A DNA stretch of 64,000 nt from Torreya grandis. Its lineage: Eukaryota; Streptophyta; Pinopsida; Cupressales; Taxaceae. Under the pieces are notes generated by a model. The model was not told the origin of the DNA. It ran no database searches and worked only from the letters and a program-made list of their open reading frames with translations. This document shows, in pieces, positions 47,601 through 59,824 of this stretch. The DNA lies in contig JARHVA010008420.1 in NCBI GenBank assembly GCA_037957365.1, positions 91,001 to 155,000 of the forward strand, written 5' to 3'. Every line of letters begins with the position of its first letter. The first letter of the stretch is position 1. The translations under genes and the position numbers were made by a program.

Positions 47601-49005
47601 TTTGCTTGGGTAGAATGTCTGAAGGAAATATACCTCTACTCTGTAGAATTTTTTTTGAAAGAATATTTTGTGCACTTTGAACATACCCTTCAAAAAATTT
47701 GTCAAGGGCACCTACCATATAAAATTTACCTTTGGCCTTTTAGAATGGTCCTTAAATCTCAAATGTGCCTTTTAGACTTATTGAAAATGTCCTCTAGATC
47801 CCCTAAAAGTGCCCTTTAGGAGTTTTAAAAATGCCCTTTGCCATCCAGACTTATCCTTTAGAATTTTTGTAGATGCCCTTTAGGAAATTTTCAAGGGAAA
47901 AATGCCCAAAGGAAATGATCCTTCAGAATTATTTCATAGGAAAAATGGCCCTTTGGGATTTCTTCAAGTACCTTTGTCTAAAGTAAATAAGTCCTTTAAT
48001 TCTTTTAGGCCTTTCGTGTGGGAAAAATAGTCAAAGGGAAAGTGCCTTCCAAACTTTTTGCCATGGATAAAAAGTCCAAAACAAATAATAATTTTCAAAT
48101 AAAGGATTTCCTTTAGGATTTTTATACAGGCAAAAAAATTGAAGGGTAAGTGCCCTTCAGACTTTTTATCAAGGATAAAAAGTCTAAAATAAATGAAATA
48201 ACACTTCAAAAAAATTTCAAAGGTAAAATGACCCTTCAAAAGTGCCCTTCAAGAATTTTATAAATGCAAAATGCCCAAAGGAAATGACCCTTCAAAAAAA
48301 TTCAAAGGGAAAAGACCCTTCAAAAGTGTCCTTCAAAGGAAATCACTCTTCAAAATTTTTACAAAGGCAAAAGACCCTTTGGGAGTGCTCTTCATTAATT
48401 TTTCAAAGGCAAAATTCCTTAAATAAATGACCCTTCAAATTTTTTGAAAAGGTAAAAGACCTTTAGGGAGTGCCCTTCAAAATTTTTTCAAAGGCAAGAG
48501 ACCCTTCAAGATTTTTGGAAGTACCTTTAGCAAAAGTGAATAAGTCCTTATAATTATTTTAGGATTTTTGTGTGCAAAAAATGCCTGAAGGGTAAGTGCT
48601 TTTTAGAATTTTTATCATAGATAAAAAGTTCAAAACAAATGACTCCAAATGAAATAGCCCTTCAGATCTTTGAAAAATACTTAGCTTGAAATAAATAAGT
48701 CATTGAATTCCTTTAAAACTTTTCTAGTGGTCAAAATGTTTGATGTAAATGATTCTTTGGAATTTTTTTTCGAGACAAAAAAACTTGAAGACTTATTTCT
48801 ATCAAACATTATGTTCACTTAAAAACCAAAAAAGTCTAAGGGAAAGTCAAACTTTACCAAGAAAAGATAAGACAAAGGACTTAGCCAATTTTTTAGATGA
48901 ACGTGACCTTCCAAAGGAACATATGGAAATAAAAGTTAGGATAATGAATTAGACATTTACATTAACAAGGAACCAATTAATTTAGTGCAATTTTTGGCAC
49001 TAACA
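44667..49005 (-). repeat. Right LTR (5' LTR) of the large gypsy element, uninterrupted
   Basis: 4339 bp, starting TGTTGGTTCC and ending GCACTAACA on the + strand. It is collinear with the left LTR on both sides of the nested Tat insertion, and so shows the empty site at 47190-47194. It contains a CCCTT/AAAGG tandem array at 47880-48500. Many point differences from the left copy imply an old insertion. Confidence 0.92.
47880..48500. repeat. VNTR-like array inside the right LTR
   Basis: Repeats of GCCCAAAGGAAATGACCCTT, TTCAAAGGNAAAAGACCCTT and GTGCCCTTCAARAATTTT types, homologous to 36395-37110 but with different copy arrangement and length. Confidence 0.78.
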
Positions 49006-49440
49006 AGTGCCACATCACTGATTATTAGAATGGCTAGTCCTTAGACCTATTAGAGATATTAGAGTTTGGCAGAGCTTGACTAAATGAGGAGGTGAAACAT
49101 TGAATTTTTTTAGAATTTCCAGTACCTAGACCTATCAAATATGTCAAATCCTAGGAAAACCCAATTAAATGACAAGGTGACATGTCACTAATATTTAGAT
49201 CAACTAGTCCTCAAACTTGTCATAAATGTCAAAGCCTGGAAGATCCTGACTAAATGAGAAGATGCCACACGCCAAGTTTTAGAGTGTCTAGTCCTCATAC
49301 ATACCATAGATATCAGAGCCTGAGAGATCCTAGTTAAATGAGAAGGTGTCATGACACCAAGTGTCAGAGTGTCCAATCCTTAGACTTGTCAGAGATGTTA
49401 GAGTCCAATTGAATTAGGAGGTGACATGTCACCAAATAAG
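49006..49440. repeat. Minisatellite, unit about 85 bp (right half)
   Basis: About five further units of the array seen at 18923-19357: GTGCCACATCAC, then CTAGTCCTTAGACCTATTAG, AGAGTTTGGCAGAGC and TAAATGAGGAGG. Joined to the left half without the element, the sequence GAGGAGGTG|CCACATCAC restores the normal unit. Confidence 0.88.
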
Positions 49441-52400
49441 GTCAATGAAATGGTATCCAAATAAGGCCCTAATGAGGATATAATAATGTAGGATAAGGTT
49501 AAATATCTAATAAATATGTGCCACATGTCCTTAAGTGACACCTCACCCTTCATAATGGAATGACATAGAGTATAAAGTCATGCCTAGGTACCGACCATTT
49601 TCAAAAGGACTAATGAATAAATGACATGTGTAAGAATGTGGGAGTTAATTGAAAAACCACTAAGGGATGTGAATACATGCCTACCATGAATTAGGCACTA
49701 ATTAGATAGAAATATAATCCTTATTATACAATTTTGAAAACATCCCATTTCCATTGCTATATCTAGTTAGTAGTGGATGTTTATGTGCTCTAAATTTAAC
49801 TCTACATTTAGAAAAAAGAGAAGAAATCTAGCCACCAACTCAAATTTGAATTTATGTAAAGTGAGCCACCAAAAACCATTAATGTAGGGGATGTATACAT
49901 GTGCTTATAAAATTCATAAGGAAATCTTACTAACAGTTACCTCTGCATACCTTCAAGATCACTCTAACTCTTGGCTTTCAAATTAATATTGAGTACCTCT
50001 ATGTTTTGTGGCTCCTATGCTCTGAGCCTTATTATTTCCTATATATCATGATATAATTCCCACATCCTCTTCAAACCTAGAGGCCAAACATTATTGGAAA
50101 TAAGATGATAGATATGGGGGTTCTGAATTAGTCTTCAAAACTTTTCATTTAATTCTATTTAACCATTCTACCAAACATGTACATCTTAGCAAGCATAAGC
50201 ATCAAAATATAAGAGTATGAAACACATGAACATAACATATAAGTGGGAAACCATCTTGAGGTATAAAACCCATTGATGAAGCATATATAATACATTACTA
50301 TAAGGTAAACATCAACTTTTAATAAATCACCAACTTCACATGGATCACCAACCTCAACTAGCTCAACACCAACTCAGCTAGGCTCTAGCAAGCACCCACT
50401 TGCAAGGAGGAACCATCCCCCTAGATAACTCAGAACCAACTCATCCACCTAATTTTTTGATCACCTTTAGAAACCATTTTTTCTTATAGAATAGATAATT
50501 ATCTACTCCATCTCTTTTCTCACTTTAGTCCCTCTCAAATTGATCTTTACCCTTCTTCACCTAACTAGCCCTCTTCATGACTTGATTAGGTCTTATAACC
50601 TTGAAAATCATATTTAGAACCTCTATGAGATATTCATAACACTTATATAATGGTATTTATGAACTCTTACTCATAAATTATTTATATCATTAGTTTATTC
50701 TCTTGTCCTCTCATTATCTAAGCACACCCCTTAGACATTCTCTCTAAGTGCATCAAAATAAGCCTAACTTCCTTGATTTTATACAAGTAACTTGATCATA
50801 TACTTCTAAGTTGAATACACATTAAAATTACTAGGTCATCCATGATTATATCTTAGCATATTAAAATAACATCCCTTATTCATGAATCAATCAATGTAAT
50901 AGGTTGACCATACATCAATTATCCCTTACTCCTCTTTTAGGCTTATAGAGATCTAATAGGTATATTTAATAATAAGTTACCCTTTAATCTTTATTAAAGC
51001 ATATAAAAACACCTCACATGGTTTTAATAAGTCATAAAACACTATAATATCCCTTATCTAGCTTCACTTTAGGTCTACAACACCTTATAGGTCTAATTAC
51101 CACTTGAACCCTTTATCAAGTCACCACCTATAAAAGGCCTATGTATATACATAAACTCTGCCTTAAACAACTAAGGCATATACTAAATTTTTATAAAAAA
51201 ATATGGAAAAAATTACATATTCAGAAACCTCATGGCCTTAAGGTCATCAATAACTTCATTTGATGCTTTAACTTAGGATAAACAAGCTCAAATACTCCTC
51301 TGTAAGATGTTCACTCAAAACTACCAACTAACTTCAAAACCCAATCAAGGAAACATGAACATCTAACACATGATTGAATATATTCAAGAAATTTCAATAC
51401 ATTAATAGGATCTTATAACATCCTCAATGAAACCTCAATAAATTAGATCATGATATCTAAAAAAAACTATTGGTCTTATAGACCAATCTTCTGACCTTAT
51501 CTTTCACAAACTCTACTCAGTCAGATAAGCCATTTTGGATTCAATGATTTAACCTCTTACTCTAAATTTAAAGATTTTTTAAAGAATTAATAGGTCATTT
51601 AAGACCCAAATAACATCATGTATTTCAATGCATCATTATTTCATGAAAACATATCATAAATCATCTTCTCACTTCTATTTAATTTCCTTATTATTTACAC
51701 CATAAGGTCTGATAGCGATTGGAAAACTTGGATCACCAAATTTTCACACCTGAGATTTAGAAACTATCTATAAATATTCATGAACAACAACTACAAGTAT
51801 CAAACTTTTATCTTCATCCACTTATCAACTTTGACTCAGTTAATTCTATTTGCTATAACAAATATTTGAAAGACAAGCACTTTTATGTAGGATATTCTCA
51901 CTTATGTGAGAAACCAATCACACTTAGAGATTATTGGGAGAGATGAATTCAAAATCTAATAACTTGTCTAATAATATTAAATTATTATGATTTATTTAGA
52001 ATAAGATCTTTAATATTGGGTCTTTGTTAGGGTTTTATGAGTGTTTAGACTATCTTTCAGTCTTAACAATCATTCATAAAACTTATCTCCTCTTTCTAAA
52101 AATTAATGATTTTAACTTTGATATATAACAATTCCTCATCAACCATGAATATCTTAGGATCTAATTCATTAGTTGAATGTGGCAACAATCATTTAAAAAA
52201 CCTTCTCAAGTAGACATCTCTTCATTTTATGCACATGAGAAACCTTAAAACAATGTTTCAAGCCTTTTCTTGAAAACCAAGACTTGAAACTTCATGAACA
52301 TACTTATAAAAACTTTAATCACCTCTTTCAATGTTCAACTATTCACCCATGTTATTGAAACTGATCCTATTACCTCATATGGCCACCATCTCTCTTCTTG

Positions 52401-53222
52401 ATTTCTAGGCCTTGACTTGCAAGTCTTATTATGCCTTGAATCCGACCTTCTAGCCACATTGTATACTTCACTTTGAAAATTTAGTGTTTCAATGTCGCTT
52501 ATGTATGCTCAAGCAACTTCATACAATTACTCTTATTTATATCTTCAACATAACTTATTCAGAGCTACTTCAGGATCTTCAAAGCTCGACTATAGAATTT
52601 TTAGAGATGCATATATAGATATTCGAAGATAACCTTTTAATCATTTGTAAAGTCCTCACCACCTCATATACAGACTCAAACAATCTCTCTCATGCTCAAA
52701 TACTATTAGGTATTCTTTGAAGCATTCTCTTCAAAACATCTCATCTTTGTAGCTCATTTGAAGCATATACAAAACTACTTACATAGTTATTTAGATTACA
52801 CTACTTATTCTTTAAATATTTCTTATTTAATCATGCTACCTAAAAATACCATCTCATAAGGTCTATACAAATCATTACAAGATGATTTACATTTTATATA
52901 CTAACCTATACTCACTCATGCTACTTATCAATGATTTCACTCAAGATAACATTAGAACATTCTTCAAATAGTATTCTTTCATCACAACAACAACACTCAT
53001 TATGTTTATAATTAGAACTCATCATGCACATACCTCAAAGCTTACTTGACCAGGCATCTATACAAGAATCTTTGATGTAAATGATATTAGATTAACATTA
53101 ATGAAAGAACCATGCATTTTCATTAGTACTTCTGACATCAATGATACGATTAAATATCAAAGCTCAACACACAATGACAATGCTCAATAACCTCTCCCTT
53201 AATCAATGACAATGTTCAATAA
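49441..53222 (-). other. Unassigned AT-rich region; right part probably a Copia 3' LTR
   Basis: No coding domain was recognised on either strand. On the minus strand, directly after the PPT-like site at 53239-53223, the sequence runs TTATTGAACATTG and then repeats TTATTGAGCATTGTCATTG, which suits the start of a Copia LTR. The far (left) LTR boundary could not be found because the partner LTR is missing. The remainder is plain AT-rich DNA. Confidence 0.4.
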
Positions 53223-53239
53223 TCTCCTCCTTTGTCATT
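53223..53239 (-). other. Copia-type polypurine tract
   Basis: On the minus strand AATGACAAAGGAGGAGA lies directly before the presumed 3' LTR, matching the familiar CAAAGGGGGAGA PPT context of plant Copia elements. A similar CATTAATGTCAAAGAGGGAGA stands about 170 bp upstream in element orientation (around 53400). Confidence 0.6.
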
Positions 53240-54479
53240 CATGGCAAACATACTCAGAAAACTCTTGTCAACTAGTCTTGTTGGTAATTATCTATTAGAC
53301 CTAGTTCTTGCCCTTTCTCATCCTTTTTTTTCTTTCCCTCTTGCCTCATATTTTTATCTTTCTAATCCTTCCCCCTTTTCTTGAATTTTTTATCTTTCTC
53401 CCTCTTTGACATTAATGATAAAGGTCTTCCACAACTATCATTTTTTTAAGAATAAACTCATTAAAATATCACATCAACACAAATTAGGCTTAATCAATAA
53501 TTTGAATAGCTCCCTATCAAACCAATTATGCACCATGATTTTGTTATCAAAGATTGTCAGTAACTACTAAAATCACACTCTTCTCCCTATGAGTTGAAAC
53601 TATCTCTCAAAGAAACTAGATGACATAGTATTTTGAAACCATTCTCAGAAACTTCTCAATTAGGTCACTCTTCCTAAATGATTCATCAAAATCTCAATAA
53701 ATAGAGTCTATGAAGCATCACAGACATAATCTCTCCTTATTTATTTCTTGATAATGAAAATAGAGATACCAAGCTCTCCCTTTGTCTTCATAGATCTAGA
53801 TAAATTGCTCATAACAAATAGATATTAGAATCTTATCTTTTATGTACCATTTTTTTTTCACTTTAAATCTAGATACATAATACCAATCTTAGATCTCTCA
53901 TTATGCTACCTTCTACACTTCAAACCATAGATATATCAACCTAGAATCTTCACAAAAGAAACCTTCTTTTTCTATACCCTCATGCTTTTTCTAATGGAAG
54001 AATGTCTCCATGAACCTTAATGGATCCACTCCCTTTTCATAAGGTACTAAAACAATATGAACTCAAGGGATTCTCAGATCTCCATATCTTTACAAGGTTG
54101 AATATTCTTTAACATTCTTCTAGACTTGATTGGAATTTTAAGATTGATATCATCATCAACCTTGTCATCTTTATTTTCTTTGACTACCTTGTTAACATAT
54201 GCACATAAGAAATGTTCTTGACATTCCTTCACTTTTGACTTATGCTCTATAGTAAAAAACATTCCACCTTAGTTTATGAGCTGATCATTACTCACCTTGT
54301 CATTCTTCTTATTCTTATTAAATTCTTCATTCTTACTACTTTGATCAACCGTATGAGAACCAAGACCTCTTTTGTCTCTTGATATGTGAATTGAGTAACC
54401 ATTGTCTATACTCTGAGTTTTTATAAATCTTCTTCTTTAGTATTTTTCTCCATCTTTATCTTAGTGGCATGAATATGAA
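53240..54479 (-). pseudogene. Region where Copia pol should be; no pol recognised
   Basis: Between the end of gag and the PPT there is only about 1.2 kb, far too short for protease, integrase, RT and RNase H. One open segment (54262-54074) is Lys/Asp-rich without known motif. A fragment near 54395-54355, DNGYSIHISRDK, loosely resembles the Copia protease active-site context but is too degraded to call firmly. The element thus looks deleted for most of pol. Confidence 0.5.
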
Positions 54480-56351
54480 CCTTATTATCTTAATTTCTCT
54501 TCTTTATATGCCTCATCTTGTAATATCTTGTAATGTGTCATATATTATGGAATATATAATATACCATCTTATACATACCATTTTATTTATCATTATTGTG
54601 ATCTCCCTTTGACTAATTTCTTCTCTTTTCATAGTGCTACGAGTACTCATTCTTGGAGGGTCTTCTACATTCTCTTGCTCTATGACCAAATTGATTGCAT
54701 GAAAAATGGTAACCATTAAAATAACTAGAATATATTATAACATTGGGATGTCTGATAGGTCTTTTCATGTTGATCTTCTTATCTTTTACAGTCTTCTATT
54801 TGACTTGAGGTTCCTTCTTTTAGTCTTCTTTGAATCCAAGACCTATCTTGTCATTTAAAGACTTATGACTGCTTAAGATATCATCTAGAGCCTCTATTCT
54901 CTTTTCAAATTTCACAAAGTTCTTTACCTTGTTAGATGTTTGATCCAAATCAACTCTTAGATATTCTATTTTAGTTTCATATATATTGCAGTCTTCTTTT
55001 TTAGCCTTTAGGCTTCCTACCACATTCTCATTCTGGGTTTTAAATTATTGGATGACCTCTTCATACTCCTTGGATGTGTTGCTTATCCTTTCCTCAAATA
55101 ATCCAATCTAATCCTCATACTCCTAAGTTAATGACTTTAGTTTCTTATTCTTCTCCATAATCTTTAACTCTTCTAGGGCACCTACCAACTTTGCCTTAAT
55201 ATCCACTTTAGCTTCTCCTTCTTCACTATCATAGTATAATTATTCATCTGATTTTGCATCCATCATGAGGCCTTTCCCATTTAAATAACCCATATTTTTT
55301 AATTCTATGCCTATGAATAGGGTTTCACTCTTGTCATGTTCTAATTCATTACTACCATCATCATTGTCAGATGTGTCTGAATCACTCACATCAGATGAGT
55401 TATCTTCTTTGGTTTAGAATATATTCTTATTCATAAAATACTTATTATTGCCTTCATACTTTCTAAAACTCTTCTTTCTCTTATCAATCCTATAGGATTT
55501 CTTGTCTATATCATCATCCTTAGTCTTCTACTTATGAGGACACTTGTTTTCAAAATGTCCAATTTCTCCATAGTTAAACCACTTGAATGACAACTTAGTT
55601 TTATAATTACTTGAACTTGTTCTTATCTTTCTATAAAACATGGAAATTAATTAATCATCATAAATATCTAAACATACCTCATCTTTGACATTCTTGGCCT
55701 TTAACTTCTTTTCAACCTTAAAAGTTGCTTCTTTACTAAGAGGTCTTCCTTTATTTGATCTCATCTCATAGGCAATTAAGATGATGTGAAGCCCATCCAT
55801 CTCTAGCTTGTCTAGATCTTGAATATCTTCTAATATAGACACTTTAGAGTCAAAATTAGGAGTGATTGATCTCAATACCTTTTGGACAATAGTAGATTAT
55901 TTTAATTCTTCTCCTAATCATCTAATGATATAAACAACTTCAACTCTCAATAGGTAGGATGTAATGGATTCATCTTCATGATTTCAATCTATCTTTTATG
56001 GGTATATAAATTATCCATATTCACCTTAGTGTCTCCTTCATAAATGGTATCCAATTCATCCCATACATATTTGGATAAAACATACTACATTACCTTTACA
56101 ATCTCTATCTTTAATAGGCCATAGATAATAACATTCATTGCCTCAGACTTATTGTCACTAGCCTTCTTACCTACTACATATGTTGGTGGAATTGGAGGTT
56201 AAATATAATCATTCATAAATGAATACCAAATATCATGTCCCTATGACATTAGATATATATTAATTTTGACATTATAAAATGCATAGTTAGATCCATTAAA
56301 CAATGGTGCCTTACTAGTAGAGAAACCACCTTGATCTTACTGACTAGTCAT
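54480..56351 (-). pseudogene. Ty1/copia gag remnant (UBN2-type) with zinc knuckles and coiled coil
   Basis: Starts at ATG 56351-56349, about 50 bp after the PBS. The N-terminal part reads APLFNGSNYAFYNVKINIYL, typical of Copia Gag (UBN2/DUF4219 type), then a region with KYVWDELDTIYEGDTKV. The open segment 55875-55651 shows RSITPNFDSKVSILEDIQDL and a helical DELH-like motif with AYEMRS. A CCHC knuckle follows at about 55585-55530 as WFNYGEIGHFENKCPHK, its first two Cys changed to Trp and Tyr. After an acidic Asp/Ser/Glu stretch comes a long predicted coiled coil (55200-54820) ending LDDILSSHKSLNDKIGLGF. A second knuckle at about 54700-54655 reads YHFSCNQFGHRARECR, its first Cys changed to Tyr. 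Stops occur throughout. Order and motifs match the gag of plant Copia polyproteins. Confidence 0.88.
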
Positions 56352-56401
56352 CCTTGCTTCTTAAGAGTCCTTTAGGTTGTCAAGCATATTCAAAATGACC
56401 T

Positions 56402-56413
56402 TATCTAATACCA
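56402..56413 (-). other. Copia primer binding site (initiator Met tRNA)
   Basis: On the minus strand TGGTATTAGATA matches TGGTATCAGAGC, the standard plant tRNA-iMet complement, with three differences. It lies about 50 bp before the gag ATG. The expected 5' LTR upstream is missing: gypsy LTR sequence begins within about 15 bp. Confidence 0.8.
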
Positions 56414-56423
56414 ATTTTTGCAA

Positions 56424-59348
56424 ACAAGATGAAATAATTATCCTGATGAAGAAAAAAGGAGCTAAGTCTCAATTATTTAGGCAAAAGTGCAAAGGTCTAA
56501 TTCCTTTGGCAAAAGTGTGAAAGACCATTTTTTTCGAGGAAATTATTTTAGACAAAATGTCTAAAACAATTATTTTGACAAAGCAAAATATTTAAGAAAA
56601 TTGAAAAGCTCAATTTCCACAAGGAAATTGTTTTAGATAAAATATCTTAAATAAGATAGAATGTCAAAGACTCAATTATTATGGGAAAAGTGTGAAGTCA
56701 AATTGTTTGAGGAATTTTTCTTAAATATTTTATCTAATATAATTATCTTGATAGAATACCTAAAAGAATTTTTGTAGGACAAAAGTGATAAATAAAATCC
56801 CAAAGTAGAAGTGCTAAAGTAAATTTTAATGCTAAAGATAAAGACCTAGACCAAATTGCTGTGGAACAAAGTCCTCAAAGAAATTTTAGAATTACAAAGG
56901 TAATGATCTCGTGGATGTCTTTTGACAGGTGAATGGATGCCAAATCTAAGATACATGGACTAGATATTCATTTTAAAATAGATATATATCTAATCTCATT
57001 CATTTACACAAAGTAGGATGATCTGATGGTGCATGATCAATGCTAAATAGTTAAAAGGACATAAGAAGCCTATCGGGCTTCCAAGTGGCATATAATTGAG
57101 GCTAAGAATAGGGAATATCCAATGATGCCCCACCACTTGGATCATGAACTAATGGATCATGTTTTTTTAGTCAATAAATATTAGATGGTATGAGTTTAAA
57201 GTCAAAAGGTCAAGCTTATAGTATATGATAAGGCTTGAGTATGTTCTTATTGATCGATAATATGCAGTTAACCATATACCTTCTAATTGATAGGGTGTAT
57301 TAAGTCAAGGATTTAAACCAATACCAAAGTGAACATAGTGATGACATGCATTGTATCATTATTATGCAAAGTATAGAGTATCCAATGGTGTTTGATCCTT
57401 TGATTAAAATCCAATGACATGTATTGATCTCACCTAGTAAGATCTAATGATGTGAGCCAAGATATACTTTTCAAAGGGCTAAAATTACACAAAGAAGTGA
57501 CAAGTATCCATACTAGAGCTAATTAATCAACTTAGTCACTCTTATATCCCATGGAATGCCTAATTAGATGTAATGTGGTGTGCCAAATGTTGATATGTGG
57601 TAGTCTTTACTTTAAAAATTAAAATGATGGCTCTTTCCTAATGGAGCAATGAGTCGAAGAACAAAAGAAAGTCCATGAGATGTTCTAGAGTGAATATTTC
57701 CAATCATGATTGTGGATAATTTTATATCTATGTCGCAACTATATCATTCCTAAGCCATCATTATAATAATATGTTATTCCATAGTATGCCCAAAAAAATA
57801 AAGGCAATTGTTTAAAAGGTTCTAGCTATGTAGGTAACCATTCACCAGAATCTCTAGGTAGTTGCACATAAGGACAAAGTTTATTTGGATCCTCAAATGG
57901 TTTTCTACCTCTAGCTATACAAATGAGTGGTCAATAGCATCTCTATGTGGTTTTAAGTCCTCATTATTCCTTATAGAGGTAGTTGCAACAATGATTATTT
58001 TATTTTAATTAGATGAATATCTCAGGCATGGCATGAAATATTTTCTAGCTGGAAGTATCTTGGTGGAATTAAAGGCATGTTTTGTAGTTTTAAAAATTAC
58101 AACCCACAATCCCAGATTCAAAAATGTATCTATAAAAGGTTTGTATTCTATTTGAGAGGTTGGTTGGCCATTGTGTTGGTTATTGTGTTGGCTCATGTCT
58201 TCCATAGTATAGGCTCTTTCACATTTTGGGATCACTATTGTGTGTGTTTTGTCTATCTTTCTAATGTGGTTACAACTATAAAAACATTATAAATAATTGA
58301 GATAATGTCTATATGACTCCCCTATCTAATGTGGAGCAAATCCACCATGTTTTCCCTCATGGAAACAATTTGAAACATTAGTGTATGTAAGATTTTTATT
58401 TCAAGTTAATGAAAATGCATCTGGTTCTGTACTATTGTCTATTGATGAAGTGCAGTAATATGTTCTAAAAAATTTGTTGATAGGACATCTCATTCCTTAC
58501 TTATTAGTGGTTATCATCTTAGTCTTAGAGCTAGATTATAAATCCTTTTCTACATTCTATTTGGCAATGTGTTGCTAAATAACTTGTTAGGGCACCCTAG
58601 GTTTATGGATTCAATGGGAAAAGGAAAATCACTTTTGGTAGTTACATTAGCTTGCATTAAAGTTTTCTATGTCTTTTCCATAAATGATGTCATGAATGTT
58701 AAAATAATCCCTATTAATTGAAGACCTCCATCACACCACCCTCTATTTTTTTATAACTATCAATTTGTCCTACCCTATCCTAACCTACATATAACACACC
58801 CTTTACATATCTTAAGTGTTATTTGTCTATAGATGCATAAAAATGTATATTTAACATGTGTCTATGTTTTGTGTTTTGATGTCCAATATTTCAATCTTTT
58901 ATTCATCCCCTATGTTGTTGAAGATTCTTTCGAATGAAGGTGACAATCACATTCATATCTATCTTTAGTAGCTTTTATCTATCCTAAAACATTTACTCAT
59001 TCATTTTGAAAACACTTACCAGGTGGAGTGATTGAGTTTGGTTGTGCTATAATTAGATTTATATCTCTTTTTGCTGATAATCCCCATTGAGGTTAAATTG
59101 TAGAATCTCTCCATGTGAGCAAGCTACCCCATAGGTCCTCTCACATTGGTTCAAGAAAAGCCAAAAGTAGTATGTAGATGACCATACCCTTGTTAGGTGC
59201 CTCTCATTAATTTTTTGCATCTAGTCCAGTCTAGATGCCAAAACCTCTCCCACCTATAATGACATTCTAGCTAGTTTTCCATCTTTGTTTGCCATTTTTT
59301 TCAAGTGTAAAAGTTTGAGTACAATAGGTGTATAATTGGGAACCAACA
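56424..59348 (+). repeat. Truncated 5' LTR of the + gypsy copy
   Basis: Alignable with the reverse complement of 44667-47500: AATAATTATCCTGATGAAG, the ACAAAATGTCTAA block, GATCTCGTGGATGTC near 56910, the GGTGCATGATCAA block near 57030, and the terminal GGGAACCAACA. The 58005-58292 open frames lie in this LTR and show no homologous frame in the other copies. The LTR ends CCAACA at 59348. Confidence 0.82.
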
Positions 59349-59354
59349 CTCCTT

Positions 59355-59372
59355 TGGCACCATTTTTATGGA
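59355..59372 (+). other. Primer binding site of the + gypsy copy
   Basis: TGGCACCATTTTTATGGA, 6 nt after the LTR end. It is similar in position and sequence to the minus-element PBS and matches the tRNA-Asp type site TGGCGCCGTTGCCGGGGA at about 12 of 18 positions. Confidence 0.68.
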
Positions 59373-59824
59373 ATAAATAGAACTTATGGTCACTTGTGTT
59401 ATCAAAAGTTATTAAAGAGAACCATGAATATTTAATTTTATGAAGTTCTCTACTATTACTACACTGATTTAACTATCTTGGTTATCAACATCACTACACT
59501 CCACTGGGGATGTACAAGGAAGTTTTAAGGTTTGATAATATGAGTTCTACTGAGTCTATTACAAATAGCTATTAACATTACATTTTGAAAGGTGTTTTAT
59601 CCCTTTTGAACATTATTTTTAAAATTTTATTGTCATTGTTATCTATCTCATTAATATTCAAAAAATATAATTTTCATATGTATCAAAACAGTTTGTAAAC
59701 TATTCTATTCTATAAGTTTGATTCCAGTGGAAACTCTAACTTTATTTTCTAGTTTCAAGAAAGATTGGTGCCTATTTTGAATATTTGTTAACTTTAAATT
59801 TTAAGTATCTTCTTGTTTAAAAAT

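Larger units (their letters stand above)
19359..49005 (-). mobile_element. Large Ty3/gypsy (Athila/Tat-branch) element, interrupted by a nested Tat element
   Basis: Two ~4.3-kb LTRs, 19359-37609 (containing a 13.8-kb insertion) and 44667-49005, start TGTTRGTTCC and end GCACTAACA on the + strand. They enclose a 7.06-kb internal region. Coding traces run on the minus strand in the order gag, protease, RNase H-like, RT-RNase H, integrase. So the right LTR is the 5' LTR. A PBS-like site sits 6 bp inside it. The flanks are the two halves of the same minisatellite, with a degenerate AGGTG/AAGTG duplication. The related copy at 56424-64000 supports the structure. All coding segments carry many stops, so it is an old, dead insertion. 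Confidence 0.88.

Noticed and set aside
54355..54395. Possible Copia protease active site (DNGYSIHISRDK)
   Set aside because: Only about half of the expected residues match and the surrounding sequence shows no further protease features, so it was not called as a domain.
58005..58292. Overlapping open frames on both strands of 71-76 residues
   Set aside because: They fall inside the truncated gypsy LTR and have no recognised motif or homologous frame in the other LTR copies.
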